47,773 bases of DNA from Prochlorococcus sp. AG-363-G03 (GCA_003280265.1 QCFJ01000006.1:1-47773); one strand, 5' to 3'. Shown: positions 1 to 13,248, numbered from the stretch's first letter. Program-made: numbers and translations. Notes: generated by a model not told the origin, from the sequence alone.

Positions 1-1248
1 TTTCTTACGATCTTTTATTTGTTGCAAATAGATCTCAGCAAGTGTTAATGTTTGATCGTTTTTTATACTATTTTGAAATGATTCTTCAAGGATATTACTT
101 TCACCCAAATCATAAACACTAGTATCCATATTTAGAATTGATTCTAATAATGTAGAACCACTTCTTGGCATTCCTACAATGAAAATAATCTCCGTAGAAC
201 TTTTATATCTTTTTTTTATAATCTCTTTCTTATCGGATTCAATAAGCAGTTTTTTAGATTTATCGATCAAAGTATGAGCGTTAGATGAATTAATATCCAG
301 CTTAAGCTTGTTTGCTAATTTTAGATATTTTGCACTCTCTCTATAATTTCTTTCTTTATGATGAAAGTTTGCTCTTGCAAATAAAATATATATTTGATCA
401 TTTTTTGATTTATTTTTTAATATTCTTTTAGAAAAAAGTTGATTTTTAAAGGTTATATTAAAATCCGAATAATTAAGTAAAGAAAGATCATAATATCCTT
501 TAGCTAGATCTGGATTTAGTTCAATACCTCTGCGAGTAGATATTTCTGCTTCTCGTAAATTTCCAATACTTTTCAATACAATTCCTAGGTTAAAATAAGC
601 ATCAGAATAATTAGGATTGAGTTCAATTGCTTTACGAGTAAATATTTCTGCTTCTTTTAATTGTTTTAGATCAATTAATATTTTACAAAGGTTATTGTGA
701 GCCTTTGCTGAATAAGGATTAAGTTTAATTGCTTTACGAGTGAAGAATTCTGCTTCTTTTAACTTATTAAGACTATTAAATATGCTTCCAAGATTTAAAT
801 AAGCATCGGAGTAATTAGGATTCAGTTTGATTGCTTTGCGTGCAGACATCTCAGCCTCTTGTAATTCACCTAGATCTCTTAAAATATTGCTTAGGTTGGA
901 GTGAGCCTCAGCAAAACTAGGATTAATTTTAATTGCTTTACGAGTTAATAATTCTGCTTTTTGTAAATCGCCTTGGTCATGTAGAATAGCTCCAAAGTTT
1001 AAGAAAATTCTCTGATCTTTCAAGCCTTGATTTATGAAATATTGATAATATTTTGATGCTTCTTGAATATTTCCTTGCAAGTGAAGTCTAAATGCTTCTC
1101 TGACCTCTTGCTCCTCATAATGATTATTACTAACATTAGTAGAAATTGAAATATTCTCTTTAATTATTTCTAAACTAAATGGTACTGTAAAAGTTTTGAC
1201 TTCAAAATTTTTTTTGTTAGCATGATTTATACGATCTGTTCCTTTCAT
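1..1248 (-). CDS. TPR-repeat protein with C-terminal sulfotransferase domain (truncated by window start)
   Basis: Reverse-strand frame open from ATG at 1248 to the window edge (416 codons). Translation has consecutive 34-aa TPR units (e.g. AIKLNPNYSDAYLNLGSIFNSLNKLKEAEFFTRK) followed by FIVGMPRSGSTLLESIL, a PAPS-binding-like motif. Missing from the ORF track because no stop lies in the window. Confidence 0.85.
   Translation of the reverse strand, partial: MKGTDRINHANKKNFEVKTFTVPFSLEIIKENISISTNVSNNHYEEQEVREAFRLHLQGNIQEASKYYQYFINQGLKDQRIFLNFGAILHDQGDLQKAELLTRKAIKINPSFAEAHSNLSNILRDLGELQEAEMSARKAIKLNPNYSDAYLNLGSIFNSLNKLKEAEFFTRKAIKLNPYSAKAHNNLCKILIDLKQLKEAEIFTRKAIELNPNYSDAYFNLGIVLKSIGNLREAEISTRRGIELNPDLAKGYYDLSLLNYSDFNITFKNQLFSKRILKNKSKNDQIYILFARANFHHKERNYRESAKYLKLANKLKLDINSSNAHTLIDKSKKLLIESDKKEIIKKRYKSSTEIIFIVGMPRSGSTLLESILNMDTSVYDLGESNILEESFQNSIKNDQTLTLAEIYLQQIKDRKK
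512..1021 (-). repeat. Tandem 102-bp (34-codon) TPR-encoding repeats
   Basis: GGATT(T/G/A/C)A(G/T)TT..ATTGCTTTACGAGT..TTCTGCTT.. recurs with starts at 512, 614, 716, 818 and 920, an exact 102-bp period. Confidence 0.85.
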
Positions 1249-2187
1249 TTATGTTGTTTTGTTGCTTGATTTAAGTCATTTTACTATTAGTTTTATTTTT
1301 TTGATTTGCTTTTGAAACTATTGTTGAATTGATAGATACAGACCATTGCTATACTTTTTCGCCTTAAATTAATGACGCAGATTTATGAACCCTTATCAAG
1401 TTTAGGACTATATCAATATCCCCCACAGGAGTTAGTTGGTCTTTGGATATATAAGGGTATTAATATTTTTTCTTGTGGCTATTCCCTTTGAGGCTTAATT
1501 ATCTGCAAGCCAGTAGCTAAAAATTTTTTCCATAGAGTTCTAATCCAAAGTTCTTCACATCCTCTTACGACTCTTTAATAGAGATATACCGTAAAGTTCA
1601 ATCCTAGCTTTGTCGCCAATGACTTTAGGATTCTGTTCCCAGCTCGACGAGTCATACCTAAACCTCAATATCTATACTCCACTAGCTTCCTTCAGCCATC
1701 CATCATGCTTCATCCTTAGACTCCTTATTAGTGCAATTGTACTAATATTAGTGTTTTTGTGTCCAGATTTCTTTGCATTTGATGTCCAAAACGCTCAACA
1801 ACTATGCGATGCGTTAAAAGATTACTTATCGAATTAAGCTATATCTTAATTGTCCATAGCTTTGCGTAACTAATGAGGCCACAGTTATGCATGTAAAAGT
1901 TGTCGTATAGCAAGAAGAGGAAACTGACGCAAAAACAACTCCCTCAACTCTCATTGGCGTCCTGCTCACTGGCAACCAACGTGCGAACATATTGGCTCAA
2001 CAATCAATAAATCGTGGCCAAGGATTACATAGATAAAACTGCTATCCGGATTTATTTCTTGTATGTTGTGCGATCTGTTTGTGCTGATTGATCTACGTTA
2101 GACTTCACCTACTCAAAGAAAGTATGTGAGTAACTAGAAGCTGATTTAGTCAAACCTTACTCAAACTCAGTATTTCTCCCAAGATCA

Positions 2188-2661
2188 ATGTCAAATAAAG
2201 AAATCAACTATTGGCTAATGAAAAGTGAGCCAGATGCTTACAGCATTAAAGATTTGCAAAAGGAAGGAGAAACCCTCTGGGATGGAATACGAAATTATCA
2301 AGCTAGAAACTTTATGAGGTCAATGGAAATTGGTGATCAAGCTTTTTTTTATCATTCAAATACTAAACCTCCTGGAATAGTTGGTTTGATGGAAATCATT
2401 GAAACCAATTTAATCGACCCATTTCAGTTTGATGAAAGTTCAAAATACTTTGACAAAAAATCAAAGAGAGAAAACCCTCGTTGGGATTGTGTCAAGACAA
2501 AATATATTTGTGAATTTAAAAATATGATTACTTTAAAGGAGCTATCAGAAGAATATACGTCTGAAGAACTAACTTTAGTCCGCAAAGGTAATAGGCTATC
2601 AATCATGCCCATAGAAAAAGATATCGCTTTAGAACTTCTCAAAAAACTCCGGAAAAACTAA
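2188..2661 (+). CDS. EVE domain-containing protein
   Basis: YWLMKSEPDAYSIKDLQKEGETLWDGIRNYQARNFMRSMEIGDQAFFYHSN is characteristic of the EVE (thymocyte nuclear protein 1-like) family. Confidence 0.9.
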   Translation: MSNKEINYWLMKSEPDAYSIKDLQKEGETLWDGIRNYQARNFMRSMEIGDQAFFYHSNTKPPGIVGLMEIIETNLIDPFQFDESSKYFDKKSKRENPRWDCVKTKYICEFKNMITLKELSEEYTSEELTLVRKGNRLSIMPIEKDIALELLKKLRKN

Positions 2662-2662
2662 T

Positions 2663-2926
2663 TCAAAAAGAATGAGACCCAAACATATTTCCAATATAAA
2701 GACGAGTTATCAATCTAGAACTGATACCATTTTGGATTAAGAATCCTGCAAGCGCTGCTTGTAAAAGCCTGTATTGATCCCAATTTGGATGTTTCTCAAT
2801 ATAAACTTTCATCGCTTGTTGAATCTGCTTGGGTATTTTTGTTTGAAAACTAATTGTATCCTCCGATTCCAAACTCTCAGAACTCTGGGTCAAGCTGGTT
2901 TCTTGTATAAAATCAATATCTTTCAT
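2663..2926 (-). CDS. DUF2811-like conserved cyanobacterial protein
   Basis: IPKQIQQAMKVYIEKHPNWDQYRLLQAALAGFLIQNG resembles the DUF2811 signature. Confidence 0.7.
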   Translation of the reverse strand: MKDIDFIQETSLTQSSESLESEDTISFQTKIPKQIQQAMKVYIEKHPNWDQYRLLQAALAGFLIQNGISSRLITRLYIGNMFGSHSF

Positions 2927-3115
2927 TTAAGAGGCTTTTGATAATATTAAATCCACAATCAAACTACTATCAAAATCAAATACGACTAAACGCTTTCTCG
3001 AGCCGTCTCATCCTCAGATCAAGCACTCAACTACTTTCCGAAAGGAACTATAAGTATTAATTATACCAAGCATTAGTATTATTTAACAACCAAATCGAAG
3101 GAATCAAACTCAGTC

Positions 3116-3170
3116 TTTTTCCACAGCAATTAGTTGGAGCCAAATTAATGGGATCAATCCTGTGGAAAAA
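3116..3170. promoter_or_regulatory. Intergenic inverted repeat containing two opposed DnaA-box-like 9-mers
   Basis: TTTTTCCACAG (3116-3126) and CTGTGGAAAAA (3160-3170) are perfect inverted repeats. TTTTCCACA at 3117-3125 and its complement TGTGGAAAA at 3161-3169. Confidence 0.5.
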
Positions 3171-3229
3171 ATGTGAGTTAAATCCAGTTGGATTTGGGGA
3201 AAAATTGAAAAACTTTTAGTTAAGTTCTC

Positions 3230-3610
3230 TCACAAATAGTCTGAATCCCACATTATTCTCATTGCATTAGTAACGTGATTAGTCACATTTCTAGGCCAAT
3301 AGACTTCTGCTCCTCGATTTAATAGACCACTAGCACTCAAGATCAATCTAAGGTTCCATCCATTTTGATCACCTTTTAAAATTGCCAACCAAGGGCTACG
3401 CTCTAATTCCAAAGTGATATTCTCGTCGCCCATTAATTGTTCTCTCACTGATTTGTATTGATCAGACAAATCTATTACTAGCTTAACTAGATTTTCCCAC
3501 TCAAATTTATTCAACTCTATAGCCCAATTTTCTCCTCCTATAAGCGTAGAAAAGTTATCTCTCGATGAGTCTCTAATTATTCTCCAACCGGGACCTTCTT
3601 TTTTAATCAC
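3230..3610 (-). CDS. DUF1818 family protein
   Basis: 126-aa ORF with GTG start directly abutting the rpoZ stop. MIKKEGPGWRIIRDSSRDNFSTLIGGENWAIELNKFEW resembles cyanobacterial DUF1818. Confidence 0.7.
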   Translation of the reverse strand: MIKKEGPGWRIIRDSSRDNFSTLIGGENWAIELNKFEWENLVKLVIDLSDQYKSVREQLMGDENITLELERSPWLAILKGDQNGWNLRLILSASGLLNRGAEVYWPRNVTNHVTNAMRIMWDSDYL

Positions 3611-3844
3611 CTAACCAGGTAATAGATCAGGCTGATCTTGTTCATCACTTAATTCAATTATGGCTCTTTGTACTGGCTTAACCGTTGATTCTTCTAAAAG
3701 GCCATCAAAATCATCAAATCTTCTTTGCTTTGCTCTAAAAGCAATCCGAACAGTAGTGAGGTAGCGATTAGTGGATTGCCTTATGAGACTCTCCCCTCTT
3801 TTTGCTAAATCCTTTGAATTAACACCTGAACCTGACTTAATCAC
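3611..3844 (-). CDS. rpoZ: DNA-directed RNA polymerase subunit omega
   Basis: [68 protein letters not shown] matches cyanobacterial RpoZ. Confidence 0.93.
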   Translation of the reverse strand: MIKSGSGVNSKDLAKRGESLIRQSTNRYLTTVRIAFRAKQRRFDDFDGLLEESTVKPVQRAIIELSDEQDQPDLLPG

Positions 3845-3990
3845 ACTTAAAACTTTAATTTTGATTTATTCTAGGAGAGAATCGCTCATTTCTATATTTT
3901 TCGCCAAATAATAACCCTAGTGTTAGTTTTTCTAGACTCACTTGCTATTTATAAATTTTTCTGCTCCTATTAAAAATTCACTGAGTAAAG

Positions 3991-5616
3991 ATGGAAAAAA
4001 ATAAAATCGATCAATTCGAAAACATCCTTCCAACTGAAATCAATACAAATAATTTTGGAACATTAGCTATCGATTTAGGGAGTTCAACAACGGTAGTCGT
4101 TTTTCAAAAAGAAAATGGAGAACCTCCTGAACTGTTAGATTTACCCCCCATTAGTCGAGCTCCAGGAGAAATACCGAGCTTAATTTGGAAATCATCAGAA
4201 AAAGAAGATTCCTATTTAATTGGTCAAGAAGTTATCGATTCAAATTTAATTAATGAAAAAGAAAATAACTTAAGTCAAGATTTTAAAAGATGGATAGGAT
4301 CTCAAGAAATTGAGGATATATATGATTCAAAAATCTCCCCAGAGAGAGCAGGAGAGGTTTTAATTCACAATATTTGGAAAAAAGTCACGGAGAAGGTAAA
4401 CATCAAAAGACTAGTATTAACTGCTCCAGTAGATACATATCGAGAATATAGAACTTGGTTAGTCAATGTATGTAATTCCTTAGAAGTAAAAGAAATCGCC
4501 TTAGTTGATGAACCTACTGCTGCCGCAATGGGAGCTGGACTTAAACCGGGATCCACATTACTTGTTTTAGATTTTGGAGGGAGCACAATTGATATGTCAA
4601 TTGTTACTTTAGAGGGTGGAGAGGGACAAGCTTCACCAATTGCTCAACTTGTCAGATTTGATGGAAATAATTTGGAGGGAAAAAGCACGCAAATTCTTCG
4701 AACCGCAAAAGTTCTTGGAAAATCAGGGCTTCGGTTAGGTGGCAAAGATATAGATAGATGGATATCTAATCATTTGTTACCAGAAGAGAAAGCAACTAAC
4801 TCAATCTTGAGAAAGGCAGAGGAGCTGAAATGTGAATTAAGTAATATCAATATAAAAGAGACAATTCATATCACTAAACAAGTAAAAAATAATGAGAATG
4901 AGGAAAAGATGTTAAGACTTTCTAAAAAAGGACTTGAAGAATTACTTATAGAAAAAGGGCTCTTAAAAAGTATTGAAAAGCTTTTCAATCAAACAATTAA
5001 TATCGCAAAACGAAATTCATTTGAATTAAAAGATCTTGATAGTATTGTCTTAGTCGGAGGAGGATCTCGAATACCTTTAATTAAAAACTATTTAAGTAAT
5101 ATCTGTAATTCGATCCCTTTTTTAACTCCTCCACCTATTGAGGCAATTGCATTGGGAGCCTTAAATCTAACGCCAGGTGTTCAAGTAAAAGATGTACTAA
5201 ATAAAGGGGTAAGTTTAAGATGCTGGAACAAAAAAAATGAAAAGCACATATGGCACCCTCTTTTCTTAGCAGGTCAAACATGGCCAACAAATAAACCTTT
5301 AGAAATAATTTTATCTGCAAGTATAAATGATCAATTAAGCATAGATTTAATAATTGGAGAACCTCAAGAAGAAGGATCAAATGAGATTGTTTATATTAAT
5401 GGATTACCAACTTTGACAACTATAAAATCTAAAGAGGAAATCAAAAAGATCAATAATAGTATTATTTCCATTCCGTTAGATCCTCCAGGTGAAATCGATC
5501 AAGATTGTATTAAATTAAATTTTAATATTAATGAAAATTGTCAACTTGAAGTTGAAGGGATTGATTTACGAAATAACAATAAAATCACAAGTCAAAATCT
5601 TGGGGAAATCAGATAA
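3991..5616 (+). CDS. Hsp70/DnaK-family protein
   Basis: AIDLGSSTTVVVF, TAPVDTYREYRTWLVNVC, ALVDEPTAAAMGAG, VLDFGGSTIDMSIV and IVLVGGGSRIPLI are Hsp70 nucleotide-binding-domain motifs. Confidence 0.88.
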   Translation: MEKNKIDQFENILPTEINTNNFGTLAIDLGSSTTVVVFQKENGEPPELLDLPPISRAPGEIPSLIWKSSEKEDSYLIGQEVIDSNLINEKENNLSQDFKRWIGSQEIEDIYDSKISPERAGEVLIHNIWKKVTEKVNIKRLVLTAPVDTYREYRTWLVNVCNSLEVKEIALVDEPTAAAMGAGLKPGSTLLVLDFGGSTIDMSIVTLEGGEGQASPIAQLVRFDGNNLEGKSTQILRTAKVLGKSGLRLGGKDIDRWISNHLLPEEKATNSILRKAEELKCELSNINIKETIHITKQVKNNENEEKMLRLSKKGLEELLIEKGLLKSIEKLFNQTINIAKRNSFELKDLDSIVLVGGGSRIPLIKNYLSNICNSIPFLTPPPIEAIALGALNLTPGVQVKDVLNKGVSLRCWNKKNEKHIWHPLFLAGQTWPTNKPLEIILSASINDQLSIDLIIGEPQEEGSNEIVYINGLPTLTTIKSKEEIKKINNSIISIPLDPPGEIDQDCIKLNFNINENCQLEVEGIDLRNNNKITSQNLGEIR

Positions 5617-5643
5617 ATATCTTATATTTTTAATATTAATCAT

Positions 5644-6195
5644 TTAAAGTTTTTTACATAAAAAAATACCTGCTTCTCCGTCAACCTCTCTTAATCTGAG
5701 TTCAATAGTCTCATCTTTACTAGTGGGAACCACACGCCCACAAAAATCTGGTTGAATGGGAACTTCTCTATGGCCTCTATCAACCATCGCAAGAAGCGTA
5801 ACTCTTTTTGCTCGGCCCCATAAATGTAGAGCTTCTAATGCTGCTTTGATAGTTCTACCGGTATAAATCACATCATCTATTAAAACGACTTCTCTATCAT
5901 CAACAGAGGTGGGTAAATCTGTCACTTGAGCTATTCGAGCCCCAACTCTAGGGAGATCATCTCTATGAAAAGTAGGGTCTAAACATCCATTTTCGACTGG
6001 CTGGCCAGATAATTCCTCTAAATATTTTGCTAACAATCTAGACAAATACACCCCTCTAGTTGGAATTCCAACTAGCAATAATGAACTAATACTTGGGATC
6101 TTTTCCAAAATTTGAGAAGCCAATCTTTTGATGGTTCTATCAAGTTCTTTTTCTGAAAGGATTTCTTTCTCTTTTTTTATGGCTTTATCTGGCAT
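5644..6195 (-). CDS. pyrR: Bifunctional pyr operon regulator / uracil phosphoribosyltransferase
   Basis: PRPP motif VVLIDDVIYTGRTIKAALEAL and LLLVGIPTRGVYLSRLLAKYL. Confidence 0.93.
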   Translation of the reverse strand: MPDKAIKKEKEILSEKELDRTIKRLASQILEKIPSISSLLLVGIPTRGVYLSRLLAKYLEELSGQPVENGCLDPTFHRDDLPRVGARIAQVTDLPTSVDDREVVLIDDVIYTGRTIKAALEALHLWGRAKRVTLLAMVDRGHREVPIQPDFCGRVVPTSKDETIELRLREVDGEAGIFLCKKL

Positions 6196-6356
6196 ATTTT
6201 AAAGTCCTAAAAATTTTATTTTTTCTTAGGAATAACTTAAATACTTTTTTAATCTAATAGGGAAAAGCTAACCAAACATCAAAGAATTAGCCTGTTTACC
6301 TATTAGGAAGTAATTTAATACCAAAGAAACCCATCAAAAGAAACAAATTTCTTTGA

Positions 6357-7982
6357 ATGCCAAGCAGAAACGCCGCTGTTTCAATGAACAAAGAGAAAGT
6401 AGCACCAGTCGTACTGGCGATACTTGATGGTTGGGGTCATAGAGAAGAAATTGAAAATAATGCAATAAAACAGGCCTCAACGCCAGTCTTTGATGCCTTA
6501 TGGCATGCTTATCCTCATACTCTTATCGAAGCCAGTGGTGGAGATGTTGGGCTGCCAGATGAGCAAATGGGCAACTCTGAAGTTGGGCATCTAACTATTG
6601 GAGCAGGAAGAATAATTCAACAAGAATTGGTTAGAATATCCAATACAGTCAAAGAAAATAAATTAATTGAAAATCCTGCTCTTAATGATTTTTCTAAAAA
6701 TTTAAAAAAGAAAAAAGGCACTCTCCATATCATGGGACTTTGTTCTGATGGAGGGGTTCACAGTCACATCACTCATTTATGCGGCTTAATTGAATGGGCT
6801 GCCAAAAAGGGGCTGGAAAACCTCTCATTGCACTTATTCACGGATGGTAGAGATACCTCTGCAAAGAGTGCCTCAAAATATATAAAAACAATAGAAAGAA
6901 AAATCAAATCAACAGGGGTGGGCGAGATTGCATCTATATGCGGCAGATATTGGGCTATGGATCGAGATAATCGATGGGAAAGAACATTAAAAGCCTATGA
7001 ATTACTTACAGATCCAGACTTCATAATTAGCGATCTTTCAGCAGAAGAAAGCTTAAATAAAAGCTATGAAGAAGGAATTACTGATGAATTTATTGAACCA
7101 ACTAGGCTATCTTCCTCTTTCTTAAAAGATGGGGATGGAGTAGTTTTTTTTAATTTCCGCCCTGATAGAGCTAGGCAATTAGTAAAGGCGATTAAGTTAA
7201 AAGATTTTGATGGATTTGAAAGAAAGAAAAAAATAGATATTGACGTCCTTACCTTTACACAATACGAATCAGGTCTTCCTGTCTCAGTTGCTTTTCCACC
7301 TGAGCCATTAAATGATTTATTAGGACAAGTAGTTTCTGATAATGGTTTAAATCAATATCGAACAGCTGAAACTGAAAAATATCCACACGTAACATATTTT
7401 TTAAATGGAGGAATTGAGAAACCATTAAAAGGAGAGGTAAGACACCTTGTGCCCTCTCCAAGAGTGGCAACATACGATCTTCAGCCTGAGATGTCAGCTG
7501 ATGAGCTGACCGAAAGTTGCATCAAAGCAATTGAAAGTGGAATTTACTCTTTAGTGGTAATTAATTTTGCTAATCCAGATATGGTTGGACATTCTGGAAT
7601 AATTTCAGCTGCAATAAAAGCTAATGAAAAAGTGGATAGCTGCCTTGGAAGATTATTAAATTCAATAGGGAAGCTAGGAGGATCTATTTTGATAACAGCT
7701 GATCATGGTAATTCTGAGGTCATGGTTGGCCCAGATGGCCAACCATGGACCGCCCACACAACAAATCCTGTCCCTGTCATACTTGTTGAAGGTGAAAAAC
7801 GTAAATTGAGTGGATACGGGAATGACATAAAACTCAGAGAGTCTGGAGGAGGATTATCTGACTTGGCTCCTACTCTTTTACACTTGTTAAATTTACCAAA
7901 ACCAAAAGCAATGACTGGCACAACACTTATTGAGCCAATTAACTTACCTAAAAAAACAAATCTTATTCCTCAACCTGCATAA
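6357..7982 (+). CDS. gpmI: 2,3-bisphosphoglycerate-independent phosphoglycerate mutase (start may be 6384)
   Basis: [66 protein letters not shown]. Confidence 0.95.
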   Translation: MPSRNAAVSMNKEKVAPVVLAILDGWGHREEIENNAIKQASTPVFDALWHAYPHTLIEASGGDVGLPDEQMGNSEVGHLTIGAGRIIQQELVRISNTVKENKLIENPALNDFSKNLKKKKGTLHIMGLCSDGGVHSHITHLCGLIEWAAKKGLENLSLHLFTDGRDTSAKSASKYIKTIERKIKSTGVGEIASICGRYWAMDRDNRWERTLKAYELLTDPDFIISDLSAEESLNKSYEEGITDEFIEPTRLSSSFLKDGDGVVFFNFRPDRARQLVKAIKLKDFDGFERKKKIDIDVLTFTQYESGLPVSVAFPPEPLNDLLGQVVSDNGLNQYRTAETEKYPHVTYFLNGGIEKPLKGEVRHLVPSPRVATYDLQPEMSADELTESCIKAIESGIYSLVVINFANPDMVGHSGIISAAIKANEKVDSCLGRLLNSIGKLGGSILITADHGNSEVMVGPDGQPWTAHTTNPVPVILVEGEKRKLSGYGNDIKLRESGGGLSDLAPTLLHLLNLPKPKAMTGTTLIEPINLPKKTNLIPQPA

Positions 7983-7994
7983 TTAAAAACAAAA

Positions 7995-8225
7995 ATGATC
8001 ATTCCACTTTTATCCTGGGCTTGGGCAATTTTAGGGGTTTTTCTTATACTATTAGTTCTTCTTCATAGCCCAAAAGGCGATGGTATGGGTGGGCTTGCAT
8101 CTAGTGGAAGTTCTATGTTCACAAGTGCCAGTAGCGCAGAATCTACCTTAAATAGAGCGACCTGGACATGCCTTATCTTATTTTTAGCCCTTGCAGTTAT
8201 TCTTAGCGCAGGTTGGTTAAAATAA
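7995..8225 (+). CDS. secG: Preprotein translocase subunit SecG
   Basis: 76 aa, two hydrophobic segments, HSPKGDGMGGLASSGSSMFTSASSAESTLNRATW. Confidence 0.92.
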   Translation: MIIPLLSWAWAILGVFLILLVLLHSPKGDGMGGLASSGSSMFTSASSAESTLNRATWTCLILFLALAVILSAGWLK

Positions 8226-8385
8226 ATTTCAGACTTAATCTTTCAATCTTTTTTAGCCTTCTAAATATTATTATTTAATAGAGTTTAAAAGAACTATATT
8301 CCTACTGAAACACCTACCTAGAAAATATTTGTTTTTAAACAAAAAAGATAAATTGATAAAATATCCCAATACTAACTAGGCAAAA

Positions 8386-8414
8386 TAATCAAAAACTGTT
8401 CCAATTTTTGATTA
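8386..8414. terminator. AT-rich hairpin between convergent secG and groEL
   Basis: Perfect 10-bp arms TAATCAAAAA (8386-8395) and TTTTTGATTA (8405-8414), 9-nt loop. Confidence 0.45.
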
Positions 8415-8457
8415 AGGAATGTTCTGACATTTTCCAAAACCATTTACTGGTAAGCAG

Positions 8458-8490
8458 AAAAAAAGGGACAAGGTATAAGCCCTGCCCCTT
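8458..8490 (-). terminator. Rho-independent terminator of groESL
   Basis: Minus-strand RNA AAGGGGCAGGG-CUUAUA-CCUUGUCCCUU (11-bp stem with two G-U pairs) followed by a U-run (plus-strand A run 8458-8464). Confidence 0.85.
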
Positions 8491-8525
8491 ATTGAAATTA
8501 AAGTTTCTTTTGATTCAGAAGTTAA

Positions 8526-10172
<1,647 letters not shown>

Positions 10173-10218
10173 TTAATTTCGAAAAGTTTTGGGTTTTGAC
10201 TTCAGCAAAAGCTGAGAT

Positions 10219-10530
10219 CTAATTGACGACAGCAAGAATATCTTTCTCAGAGAGAAGTACATATTCGTCGCTGCCAAGCTTGATATCAGTACCTGCGTAC
10301 TTACTGTAGAGAACCTTGTCTCCAACACTTACTTCTGGAGATTGACGTGAACCATCTTCGTTACGTTTTCCAGGACCAACCTGTGCAACTTCACCGACTT
10401 GAGGTTTCTCTTTAGCAGTGTCAGGAAGCAATATGCCTCCCGCAGTCTTCTCTTCTGATTCAGAAACTTTTACAAATACACGGTCTCCAAGTGGCTTGAC
10501 AGTGGAGACGCTGAGAGATACAGCTGCCAT
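10219..10530 (-). CDS. groES: Co-chaperonin GroES
   Basis: [45 protein letters not shown]. Confidence 0.97.
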
Positions 10531-10646
10531 AAATTAGTGCAGTAGCTAAAAAACAAAGCGCTTAGCGCTGACTCGATAAAGAGTATTACTCATTACCAAC
10601 GGTATTAATTTATGCATCTAAGCACTCTCAAGACCACATATATTCT

Positions 10647-10662
10647 GTGCGGTTGACCGAAC
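10647..10662 (-). promoter_or_regulatory. K-box-like heat/light-responsive element upstream of groESL
   Basis: Minus strand GTTCGGTCAACCGCAC fits GTTCGG-NNAN-CCNNAC, the K-box consensus as I recall it for cyanobacterial groE promoters. About 117 bp upstream of the groES ATG. Confidence 0.6.
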
Positions 10663-10691
10663 ACTGAAAAAAAACGCCTGTGAAGTGGTAG

Positions 10692-12215
<1,524 letters not shown>

Positions 12216-12271
12216 AAATCTTTTCTATATACAATCACATCTAAGTCAACGTTTTTCTAAACCCCAAAGAT

Positions 12272-12679
12272 ATGTCTTTAACTCTACGAGTTCTTGCTCC
12301 TGATCAAAGCGTGTTCGATGATACTGCTGATGAAATAATACTTCCAAGCACCACAGGGCTATTGGGGGTACTACCTGGTCACATTTCAATGGTTACTGCT
12401 ATTGATTTTGGTGTTTTGAGGGTTTTTAAAAACGGTACTTGGGATTCAATCGCACTTAGTGGGGGTTTCGCGGAAGTGGAATCCAATGAAGTTACAGTTT
12501 TAGTAAATAAAGCTGAGATGGGTAAAAATATTGATTCTGCCAAAGCTGAAGCTGAATTAGAACAAGCTAAAAATCAACTAAGTCAGACTCAGGATAAAGA
12601 AACCTCCCCCGAAAAAATCAAAGCTCAAGAAGCATTGAACAAAGCTAAAGCTTGGTTTAATGCTTCAAAAGCTGACTAA
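12272..12679 (+). CDS. atpC: ATP synthase F1 subunit epsilon
   Basis: MSLTLRVLAPDQSVFDDTADEIILPSTTGLLGVLPGHISMVTAIDFG; directly follows atpD. Confidence 0.95.
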   Translation: MSLTLRVLAPDQSVFDDTADEIILPSTTGLLGVLPGHISMVTAIDFGVLRVFKNGTWDSIALSGGFAEVESNEVTVLVNKAEMGKNIDSAKAEAELEQAKNQLSQTQDKETSPEKIKAQEALNKAKAWFNASKAD

Positions 12680-12700
12680 AATTTAAAAATTTTTTTTCCC

Positions 12701-12729
12701 TTGAACAAATATTTTGTTCAAATACTTTT

Positions 12730-12731
<2 letters not shown>
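12701..12731 (+). terminator. Terminator hairpin downstream of atpC
   Basis: TTGAACAAA-TAT-TTTGTTCAA (12701-12721), perfect 9-bp arms, followed by ATACTTTTTT on the + strand. Confidence 0.75.

Positions 12732-13248
<517 letters not shown>

Noticed and set aside
1610-1837. 75-aa + strand ORF in the long gap
   Set aside because: Begins without a clear ribosome-binding site and has no recognisable motif. Kept only as part of the gap observation, not as a CDS.
6322-6355. CAAAGAAA...TTTCTTTG inverted repeat just before gpmI
   Set aside because: Short A/T-rich arms, start codon uncertain (6357 or 6384); could be chance in this composition.
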